Part shown: positions 1-5,116 of the stretch, piece after piece
Layout of the letters: each line of letters begins with the position of its first letter
How positions within the stretch are numbered: position 1 is the first letter of the stretch
NCBI GenBank assembly: GCA_013374385.1
Contig: QBUR01000157.1
Coordinates: forward strand, 1 to 9,099
DNA: 9,099 bases
Reading direction: 5' to 3'
Source of the DNA: Candidatus Methanocomedens sp.
Lineage (GTDB): Archaea; Halobacteriota; Methanosarcinia; Methanosarcinales; Methanocomedenaceae
Made by a program: the position numbers and the translations under genes
Notes under the pieces: generated by a model
Told to the model about the DNA's origin: nothing
The model's database searches: none
The model's input: the letters and a program-made list of their open reading frames with translations, nothing else

Positions 1-82
1 TCACAATAACAAATACAGGGGTTGCAAGGTCCCATGACAGCCATGACGGCCAGTAGGTTGCAATAATTTCTGATGTGTTCAT
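1..82 (-). CDS. N-terminal fragment of an unidentified, possibly membrane-associated protein
   Basis: An ATG at 82-80 on the minus strand opens a frame that runs without a stop to the window edge, giving 27 codons. The peptide starts MNTSEIIATYWPSWLSWDL and continues into a hydrophobic stretch (ATPVFVIV), as at the start of a membrane protein's first helix. No Shine-Dalgarno sequence lies ahead of the ATG, but a good TATA-like box on the same strand at 110-117 would place the transcript start only a few bases upstream, fitting leaderless translation. The gene is divergent from hisD and shares its upstream region. I do not recognise the family from 27 residues, and chance openness of such a short frame cannot be excluded. 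Confidence 0.45.
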   Translation of the reverse strand, partial: MNTSEIIATYWPSWLSWDLATPVFVIV

Positions 83-109
83 TAGCAAATGTAAATTCAT
101 TGTAATTGA

Positions 110-117
110 TTAATAAA
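110..117 (-). promoter_or_regulatory. Probable TATA box for the leftward partial gene
   Basis: Read on the minus strand this is TTTATTAA preceded by an A-rich AAAG, resembling an archaeal BRE/TATA pair. Its centre lies about 30 bases ahead of the ATG at 82, giving a predicted leader of only a few bases. It is called from consensus and spacing only. Confidence 0.4.
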
Positions 118-149
118 CTTTCGAAAAGTAAGAGCTTAAAAAAAAAACA

Positions 150-161
150 AATATTATTTAC
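150..161 (+). promoter_or_regulatory. Probable TATA box for hisD
   Basis: AATATTATTTAC follows an A-rich tract (about 138-150) and lies about 30 bases before the hisD ATG. A transcript starting about 25 bases downstream would begin near 180 and be almost leaderless, which agrees with the absence of a Shine-Dalgarno sequence before 186. Confidence 0.4.
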
Positions 162-185
162 TTTCACCCCATTAGCAGAGTACAT

Positions 186-1460
186 ATGATACACAAGCAC
201 CTCAATGACCTCACAGTCCAGGAATCACAGCGCTTGCTTGACAGGGCAGGCGGGATACAGGACGTTACAGAAACAGTATCCAGCATCCTTGGGGATGTCA
301 AGACCAAAGGCGATGCTGCTCTCAGGCAGTACACGAAACAGTTTGATGGGGTGGATACTGATGATATTGAAGTGGATAGTGGAACAATAGAAGCAGCATT
401 TGACACTATTGAACCAAATCTTTTAGAGCACCTCAGGACCGCAGCCGATAATATCCGTGCCTTCCACAAGGCACAGCTGGGTGAATCCCAGTGGTTCATG
501 GAATCCTCACCCGGCATCATGCTGGGGCAGAAGACTACACCCCTGGCAGTTGTGGGTGCTTATGTACCGGGCGGCAGGGCAGTGTATCCATCCACTGCGC
601 TCATGACCGTCATTCCTGCTAAGGTGGCAGGAGTTAAGAACGTGGTCATATGCACCCCACCTGGACCGACCGGGGTAAATCCGCTCACACTGGCAGCGGC
701 ACACATTGCCGGGGCTGACCACGTTTATCAGGTGGGCGGCGTGCAGGCTGTGGGTGCCATGGCATACGGCACCGAAACCGTGCCTGCCGTTGATAAAATA
801 GTGGGCCCGGGGAACGTGTATGTAACGGCTGCCAAGATGATGGTCAGGGATCGCTGCGAGATTGATTTCCCTGCCGGGCCCAGTGAAGTGCTTATTATTG
901 CCGATGACACGGCAAACCCCCTTTTCATTGCTGCTGACATGCTGGCCCAGGCCGAGCATGACCCCAATGCCGTATCTGTACTGGTTACTACTTCAATAGA
1001 TGTGGCGGTAAAGGTGAAGGTCAGCCTGCTTGAGATGGCCGAAACTGCAGTAAGAAAGGAAATAATTCAGCAGTCACTGGAAAATGCGGCAATATTGGTT
1101 GCGGATTCACTTGAAGATTGTATCGATTATTCCAACAGGTTTGCTCCCGAACACCTTGAAATAATCACAGCTGATGACGGAAAGATACTTGAGGAAATTA
1201 CTAATGCAGGTTCTATCTTCCTCGGGCCATATACTCCGGTTTCGGCAGGTGACTATGCTTCCGGCACCAACCATGTGCTACCCACTGCCGGGTATGGCAG
1301 GATTTATTCCGGACTCAATGTGGACCATTTTGTAAAGAAGTCCACAATCCAGAAGCTGAGCAGGGAAGGATTGGCTAAACTTGAGGGTACGATTACCTCA
1401 CTGGCTGAAGCCGAAGGGTTGAGCGCGCATGCTGATGCTGTGAGAAAACGATTGTCCTAA
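186..1460 (+). CDS. hisD: Histidinol dehydrogenase
   Basis: The enzyme catalyses the last two steps of histidine biosynthesis, oxidising L-histidinol to L-histidine through histidinaldehyde with two NAD+, and is a cytosolic zinc homodimer. The 424 residues cover the full family length (E. coli has 434). Family landmarks run in order: YVPGGRAVYPS (126-136), the VGPGNVYV nucleotide-binding segment (206-213), DFPAGPSEVL (227-236), LAQAEHDP with the predicted zinc ligands Gln255 and His258, APEHLE with the catalytic Glu322-His323 pair, GDYASGTNH with zinc ligand Asp356, and GLSAHADAV near the end with zinc ligand His415. All catalytic and metal positions are present, so the gene should be functional. 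ATG 186 is the natural start because the N-terminus aligns with the family there. No other his gene is adjacent, and a T7 tract follows the stop, so it is probably transcribed alone. Confidence 0.97.
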   Translation: MIHKHLNDLTVQESQRLLDRAGGIQDVTETVSSILGDVKTKGDAALRQYTKQFDGVDTDDIEVDSGTIEAAFDTIEPNLLEHLRTAADNIRAFHKAQLGESQWFMESSPGIMLGQKTTPLAVVGAYVPGGRAVYPSTALMTVIPAKVAGVKNVVICTPPGPTGVNPLTLAAAHIAGADHVYQVGGVQAVGAMAYGTETVPAVDKIVGPGNVYVTAAKMMVRDRCEIDFPAGPSEVLIIADDTANPLFIAADMLAQAEHDPNAVSVLVTTSIDVAVKVKVSLLEMAETAVRKEIIQQSLENAAILVADSLEDCIDYSNRFAPEHLEIITADDGKILEEITNAGSIFLGPYTPVSAGDYASGTNHVLPTAGYGRIYSGLNVDHFVKKSTIQKLSREGLAKLEGTITSLAEAEGLSAHADAVRKRLS

Positions 1461-1476
1461 TCTCAGCCCGGGTGTG

Positions 1477-1491
1477 CCTGTTTTTTTCAGG
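1477..1491 (+). terminator. Probable poly-T terminator after hisD
   Basis: A run of seven T (1481-1487) begins 20 bases after the hisD stop and is flanked by CCTG (1477-1480) and CAGG (1488-1491), which can pair. Oligo-T tracts are the usual archaeal intrinsic termination signal. It also separates hisD from the promoter of the next gene. Confidence 0.55.
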
Positions 1492-1496
1492 GAACG

Positions 1497-1506
1497 TTTA
1501 AATATC
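1497..1506 (+). promoter_or_regulatory. Probable TATA box for the small membrane protein gene
   Basis: TTTAAATATC lies about 35 bases ahead of the ATG at 1537 and just after the hisD terminator. A start about 25 bases downstream would fall near 1526, right at the Shine-Dalgarno-like GGTGA (1527-1531). A second A/T-rich segment near 1517-1526 is an alternative. Confidence 0.4.
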
Positions 1507-1536
1507 TTTAGAAGTACATATAATAAGGTGAATACT

Positions 1537-1791
1537 ATGGGGAACTCTAATAAATCGCTCGTTAATCTTATTGTAGGAATTGTACTGATTATAATAGGTA
1601 TTGCATGGTATGTTATCGACATTCCAATTCTGTCTTCATTTATGGCCGGCCTGATTACCTTCACTCCTTTCTGGAAGATACTTGCTCTTTTTGTGCTGGG
1701 TATGTTTGGCATCTGTATCTTTTTTGTAGGTCTTATCCTTGCATGGATGGGATGGGATGACTACAAGATGGGAAAAGAGATGGCCGAATGA
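1537..1791 (+). CDS. Small two-helix membrane protein, possibly the 5' half of a split gene
   Basis: An 84-residue protein that I do not recognise. It has two hydrophobic segments, about residues 8-27 (rich in I, V and L) and 47-70, joined by a short loop with prolines, and ends with a charged tail (DDYKMGKEMAE). I chose the ATG at 1537 because GGTGA (1527-1531) lies five bases ahead of it. The open frame extends 21 codons further upstream to 1474, but that part overlaps the hisD terminator and promoter. The stop codon TGA (1789-1791) falls exactly where a hairpin-bearing block begins. The same reading frame reopens at 1891 as an acidic, zinc finger-coding frame, so the original protein may have been longer, with a cytoplasmic acidic linker and zinc finger. 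It could equally be a complete small protein. Confidence 0.6.
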   Translation: MGNSNKSLVNLIVGIVLIIIGIAWYVIDIPILSSFMAGLITFTPFWKILALFVLGMFGICIFFVGLILAWMGWDDYKMGKEMAE

Positions 1792-1890
1792 AGCTCCCCA
1801 CAGCAGAGCTGTGGGGTATCTCATGTCTCAGGCTACTGAGGTTGCATTGACCATAGCTTGTCCCAACCGCAGCAGAGCTGCGGGGTATAA
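1790..1890 (+). mobile_element. Miniature element with two same-orientation hairpins, IS200/IS605-like ends (PATE/MITE candidate)
   Basis: About 100 bases without a gene. Hairpin 1 has perfect nine-base arms CCCCACAGC (1796-1804) and GCTGTGGGG (1808-1816) around an AGA loop. Hairpin 2 has perfect seven-base arms CCGCAGC (1867-1873) and GCTGCGG (1877-1883), also around AGA. Both are followed by GGGGTAT, so they are copies in the same orientation rather than an inverted pair. A smaller stem, CTCAG-GCTA-CTGAG (1827-1840), lies between them. Subterminal hairpins in the same orientation at both ends are typical of IS200/IS605 elements, whose transposase recognises single-stranded hairpins. No tnpA or tnpB is present, so this would be a non-autonomous remnant. 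The exact borders are uncertain. CGAAT occurs on both sides (1785-1789 and 1891-1895), although IS200/IS605 elements normally make no target duplication. Confidence 0.5.
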
Positions 1891-2142
1891 CGAATACGAT
1901 CAGAAGAGCCTGATGATAAAGATGAGTGGGAAGAAGAAGTTGAAGAAGAGGACGAAATAGAAATAGAAGCCGAGGAAGAAGCAAAAGAAGAAGAAGTTTC
2001 GGACAAGGAAGCTGAACTCGAAAATGAACTCAGGGCGGAGATGGAAAAGAAAACTGAAAACCCTGGATTCACATGCGACATATGCGGTAAAACCGTAAAG
2101 AGCAAAGCCGGATTGGCTGCACATAAGCGCTCACACAAATAA
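1891..2142 (+). pseudogene. C2H2 zinc finger protein with acidic linker, missing its 5' end
   Basis: This frame is open from 1891 to the TAA at 2140-2142 but is closed upstream by TAA at 1888-1890, inside or at the edge of the hairpin element. Its only ATG is at 2041. The first 50 codons encode an extremely acidic, coiled-coil-like segment rich in Glu and Asp. The end encodes one classical C2H2 finger, FTCDICGKTVKSKAGLAAHK, with spacing C-X2-C and then two histidines (H-X4-H). Such single-finger proteins occur in methanogenic archaea and may bind nucleic acid or protein. The long coding-like region ahead of the ATG suggests the gene lost its start. It shares a frame with the membrane protein ending at 1791, which makes an insertion-split gene likely. 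A minimal 33-residue finger protein could still be made from 2041. The stop lies two bases from the convergent pilin-like gene. Confidence 0.6.
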
Positions 2143-2144
2143 TA

Positions 2145-3407
2145 TCAGGACAGCATAACTGTCGCGACATAGAGATTCCTGTCCCCCAGCAGAGGGACAT
2201 TGAAATCATTTGTCATAGTCACCCTTAGGGAATGATTGCCTGCACTCAGCATCACATTCCCAGAGGGTACATCTATTTTAGATGCGCTGGCTATTTCTTT
2301 ATCTCCCAATAGCATACCGTCAATCTCAATTCTGCAAATTGCCCACTCCTCTGACATAAGTGGCCAGTGTGCCTCCGTACCCCAGCCCGTCAAGGTGACA
2401 CTGTACACCGCATCATGTTTTAGTTCAAAATCCGCACTTAATTCATCAGCAGGACCACCTCCGGGTGATGACATAATCCAGTTATTGAACTCAAATACCA
2501 CAGGCGGCAGGGTAAATACAACTTCACCAATGCCATTATGCAGCCCGGGCGAGCGGGCCGTAATCACACATAGTCCCAATTCCCCTGATGTTATGTTTGT
2601 GCTTCCGCTGCCGTGGGAATTGGTAATAATCTGGTCTGCACTCAGGTTCCCGTGTGAACTGCTCAGGTTGATGACCTGCTCCTCTGCCTGTACATTGATG
2701 CCCATGCTGTCAATGACCTGTACACTGACCCTGGCAGCCATCACTCCATCGGCAGGCACTGAATCCGGCTGTACTGACACCAGCAGTCCATTTGGGAGAC
2801 CTCCGCTGTTGTCAGGTTTTATATACGCATCCACATCATCTGTCAGGTGGGACAAGGTGTAGACATCGCCCCTGTTATATACCAATTCAAAGGTCACTGA
2901 CTGGCTGCCTCCTCTTATCACCAGGGCCTGCTGCAACCCGTCCACCACATTTGGTGCCCAGAGGCCACCAGCAAAAACGCCTTCTTTTAGATGAACTGAA
3001 CTATCAAGTTTTACCAGCGTCTTGCTGCCGCCCGTGAGTTTGTAATATATGACGTTGCCATCATCAGTCTCAAGTCCGGGCGGCGTGTCTGTAAGAATGC
3101 CGTTATTGTCGGGATCAGGGTCCACACCAAAGCATATGTATTCAAGACTGTCTGGTAGTACCAAGTGAAAGTTCCTGATATTACCTGTGGGTGCATAAGG
3201 GTCGACTAGGTCACGGGCGTATCCTGATTGCATCTGCTGGAAAGATGACTTCAATTCACCCATCTGTCGTTGCATTAATGCTTCATCCATCGGGGGTCCG
3301 GCATTTTTCAGGCCGATTGCTGCAATTGCAATTATGACACCGACCAGTACCAGGTAGACTACGAGTTTCAATGGAACCGTGTCAATGCCCTGTTCATCGT
3401 CCCACAT
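2145..3407 (-). CDS. Large pilin-like surface protein with Ig-like and carbohydrate-binding-like domains
   Basis: A 420-residue protein starting MWDDEQG, then IDTVPLKLV and a hydrophobic helix (about 12-34). This is a class III prepilin signal, predicted to be cut after Gly7 by an archaeal prepilin peptidase, so the protein should be inserted in a pilus or the membrane with its bulk outside. An unassigned beta-rich region follows (about 75-195). Residues 209-301 resemble a bacterial Ig-like (Big_1) domain, with SVQPDSVPADG at the front and VSVQVIDSMG as the next strand. The C-terminal 115 residues end with HSLRVTMTND and DRNLYVATV, resembling calcium-dependent xylan-binding modules of the CBM36/CBM60 type. 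ATG 3407 is preferred because GGGGAG lies 11 bases ahead. GTG 3419 and ATG 3416 are in-frame alternatives that sit on or beside that site. It lies with the pilus genes but has its own promoter region. A role as adhesin or sugar-binding minor pilin is inference. Confidence 0.8.
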   Translation of the reverse strand: MWDDEQGIDTVPLKLVVYLVLVGVIIAIAAIGLKNAGPPMDEALMQRQMGELKSSFQQMQSGYARDLVDPYAPTGNIRNFHLVLPDSLEYICFGVDPDPDNNGILTDTPPGLETDDGNVIYYKLTGGSKTLVKLDSSVHLKEGVFAGGLWAPNVVDGLQQALVIRGGSQSVTFELVYNRGDVYTLSHLTDDVDAYIKPDNSGGLPNGLLVSVQPDSVPADGVMAARVSVQVIDSMGINVQAEEQVINLSSSHGNLSADQIITNSHGSGSTNITSGELGLCVITARSPGLHNGIGEVVFTLPPVVFEFNNWIMSSPGGGPADELSADFELKHDAVYSVTLTGWGTEAHWPLMSEEWAICRIEIDGMLLGDKEIASASKIDVPSGNVMLSAGNHSLRVTMTNDFNVPLLGDRNLYVATVMLS

Positions 3408-3419
3408 TTTTCCCATCAC

Positions 3420-3485
3420 TCCCCGCTAAAAGATAACAACGCATAAATATGATTTGATATTTTAGCTTGCCGGATTAGTGACAAA
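3420..3485. promoter_or_regulatory. Divergent promoter region
   Basis: This short spacer serves the large pilin-like gene leftward and the coiled-coil gene rightward. On the plus strand ATAAATAT (3443-3450) is a TATA candidate about 40 bases ahead of ATG 3486. On the minus strand AAAATATC (3458-3465) would place the transcript start near 3436, ahead of the GGGGAG ribosome site (3424-3419). The two predicted promoters overlap, so expression of the genes may be linked. Confidence 0.4.
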
Positions 3486-4151
3486 ATGGACAGACCAGAT
3501 ATTAACGGCAGAATAGAGTCATTTGACCAGAGCTTACGGAGCCTTGATAGGCGTCTGCGTGCGATTGAAAGGAGATTGTCTGGAAATACGACCGAATCAA
3601 ACTTAGTTTTACTGGAACCTGAAAGTGGCCAGTGGACAGACATTGATATTGAAGAACTCAATGGTGAAATGAGTACGTTGCAGGCACTTCTGGATAAGAT
3701 GCGACTTGAACTGGATACGTTAAAGTCGAACGACCTGAGCCAGGTAAATAAGTCATTGAGTGAAATGATGCACGATATCCAGGCTACCAATGAAAAAATT
3801 AAGGCTCTCACCGAACAGCACACAAACCTGAGGAACCAAACTACTACAACGGTAGATTCACTTAGCAGCGACAACAAGTCAGAAATTACCGACCTTGGCA
3901 AAGAGCTGGAAGAAGTAAAGTCCAGGCTTAAACGCCAGGAGAACATGAACAAAATAACAATTGGCAGCATCAAAGTACCTGTAGAATTATCAGGTGTAGT
4001 GGCGTCTGTTGCTCTTATTATCACCGGTTATCTGGTATGGGCCGACCGGTGGGAAATCATAAGGTCCACTTATTATCCCATAGGATTGGCTATGTTATTT
4101 GCAGCAGCTGTGATAATAAAGTTCGTAATGTCAAACAGGCAACCTGAATAA
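3486..4151 (+). CDS. Coiled-coil protein with two C-terminal membrane helices
   Basis: A 221-residue protein of no family I recognise. Residues 1-32 form a basic heptad-like helix (DQSLRSLDRRLRAIERRL). After a short acidic, Trp-containing break (about 40-55), residues 56-155 are again strongly heptad-patterned and charged, with the look of a long coiled coil. Two hydrophobic helices follow (about 167-185 and 196-214), separated by a short charged loop (WADRWE), and the tail is short and polar. The likely layout is a rod anchored by a C-terminal helical hairpin with both termini on the same side of the membrane. It is the only rightward gene inside the leftward pilus cluster and faces the second small pilin-like gene with a 24-base gap. 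A role in pilus anchoring or in cell-envelope organisation is possible but rests on position only. It has no Shine-Dalgarno better than GTGA at 3479-3482. Confidence 0.75.
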   Translation: MDRPDINGRIESFDQSLRSLDRRLRAIERRLSGNTTESNLVLLEPESGQWTDIDIEELNGEMSTLQALLDKMRLELDTLKSNDLSQVNKSLSEMMHDIQATNEKIKALTEQHTNLRNQTTTTVDSLSSDNKSEITDLGKELEEVKSRLKRQENMNKITIGSIKVPVELSGVVASVALIITGYLVWADRWEIIRSTYYPIGLAMLFAAAVIIKFVMSNRQPE

Positions 4152-4175
4152 GCATAGATACACACATGACCACGT

Positions 4176-4610
4176 TCAATTTGAGACTACTTTCAGGGCA
4201 AAGTCATTTTTTGCATCAAGAAAACCATTCCCTTTGGCAACTAATTTTAAGTATCCTTCGCCGCTCACGCTAATAGCAGCTGTATCCAGACTGAGCACTG
4301 TGCGCCCATCAACACCTGTTATTCCGGCACAGGATGTGTGAAGCCCGTAGATTATTACTGTAGCGTCTTCCACTGCTTGGCCGTCTACATCAATGACCTG
4401 TACCGTTATATTCTTTACACCGCTGTTGGTGTGCAACACACTGCTCGTAGTACTGTTATCAATCCCGATAATATCAGCGTGCATGCTTTTGGGAACTAGT
4501 TCCACATCGCCGATAAACATGATCATTGCACCCAGTCCGGCCATTCCGACAATGGTCAGGACCACCATGCGCATGGGTAGGCCCGTAGTTGCAGACTCGT
4601 CTCGAAGCAT
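4176..4610 (-). CDS. Pilin-like protein with transthyretin/CarboxypepD_reg-like domain (second paralogue)
   Basis: A 144-residue protein beginning MLRDESATTG, then LPMRMVVLTIVGMAGLGAMI: a short charged leader ending in Gly10 and one hydrophobic helix (about 11-33), as in archaeal class III prepilins. The outer part (about 65-144) resembles transthyretin-fold repeats of the CarboxypepD_reg type, with strand VQVIDVDGQAVEDATVIIYG, turn GVDGRT and final strand. It shares the motif LKLVAKxNGFxD (about 121-132) with the neighbouring gene at 4613-5116, so the two are tandem duplicates. Its ATG lies two bases beyond the stop of that gene, so the pair is translationally coupled and belongs to the FlaJ operon. 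One unpaired cysteine (Cys94) lies in the outer domain. The exact role, as major pilin, minor pilin or membrane-anchored accessory, is open. Confidence 0.8.
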   Translation of the reverse strand: MLRDESATTGLPMRMVVLTIVGMAGLGAMIMFIGDVELVPKSMHADIIGIDNSTTSSVLHTNSGVKNITVQVIDVDGQAVEDATVIIYGLHTSCAGITGVDGRTVLSLDTAAISVSGEGYLKLVAKGNGFLDAKNDFALKVVSN

Positions 4611-4612
4611 AC

Positions 4613-5116
4613 TCAGGTTATGAGGATTGCGGCCTCGTCTGTATAATCATAAAAACCATTGGCTTTCGCTACCAGTTTGAGGTCAATGGAGTCCTGGTTG
4701 AGCCTGATGAACACATCAGAGACTGTAACATTCGCCTGTCCACTGGCATCGGTCTTGGCAGAACCCTGACCGCCGCCGCCTGATATTATTACACTGGCTC
4801 CTTGTACCGGGTTGTTATCACGGTCATATAATGTCAGATATATATTGACAACAGTGGGCACACCGTTTGCAATGTTCCCTGTTACACCGGAATTACCATC
4901 CACTGAATCCACTTCAACAACAAGATTTTTCTTTGACTCAGGGATGATGGCCAACAATGCTGCCAATGCAACCATACCAACCACAAGCATTACTACAATA
5001 TTGATAGGCAATTCCATACCAGTATTGTCTCTTATAAAATATCTGTTAGATTTTGCCATTTTCATACCTGCATCTGCGACATCAGTGACATATTTAAAGT
5101 TTGCGAATTTTTTCAC
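4613..5116 (-). CDS. Pilin-like protein with transthyretin/CarboxypepD_reg-like domain (first paralogue)
   Basis: A 167-residue protein that starts with GTG at 5116, overlapping the stop of the FlaJ-like gene as GTGA, a typical sign of translational coupling. It has an unusually long leader of about 33 residues, ending RDNTG, before the helix MELPINIVVMLVVGMVALAA. Cleavage after Gly33 by a class III prepilin peptidase is plausible, with Glu35 in the mature protein. A later start at Met18 or Met20 would give a shorter, more usual leader. The outer part (about 85-167) has a beta-sandwich pattern like CarboxypepD_reg domains: LTLYDRDNNPVQGASVIISG, a GGGG turn, TDASGQANVTV and the LKLVAKANGFYD motif shared with its downstream paralogue. 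It is most likely a pilus subunit assembled by the FlaJ-like protein encoded just upstream. Confidence 0.8.
   Translation of the reverse strand: MKKFANFKYVTDVADAGMKMAKSNRYFIRDNTGMELPINIVVMLVVGMVALAALLAIIPESKKNLVVEVDSVDGNSGVTGNIANGVPTVVNIYLTLYDRDNNPVQGASVIISGGGGQGSAKTDASGQANVTVSDVFIRLNQDSIDLKLVAKANGFYDYTDEAAILIT

Noticed and set aside
167..188. CCCCATTAGCAGAG near the hisD start, resembling the hairpin unit at 1796
   Set aside because: Only the left half and the AGCAGAG core are similar. The right arm that would form the hairpin is absent, so chance similarity is more likely.
507..967. Long open frames antisense to hisD
   Set aside because: The sense frame encodes a full, motif-complete histidinol dehydrogenase, and the antisense frames have no recognisable protein features.
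2181..2198. GTCCC-CCAGCAGA-GGGAC hairpin also containing CAGCAGA
   Set aside because: It lies inside the coding sequence of the large pilin-like protein, in its conserved C-terminal motif, so protein coding explains it.
2236..2862. 208-codon plus-strand frame opposite the large pilin-like gene
   Set aside because: It mirrors the coding pattern of the minus-strand gene, is rich in Ser/Pro/Thr as typical for a shadow frame, and has no promoter or ribosome site.
3416..4024. 202-codon minus-strand frame opposite the coiled-coil gene
   Set aside because: Serine- and leucine-rich antisense of a charged coiled-coil sequence. The plus-strand frame has a coherent coiled-coil and membrane design.
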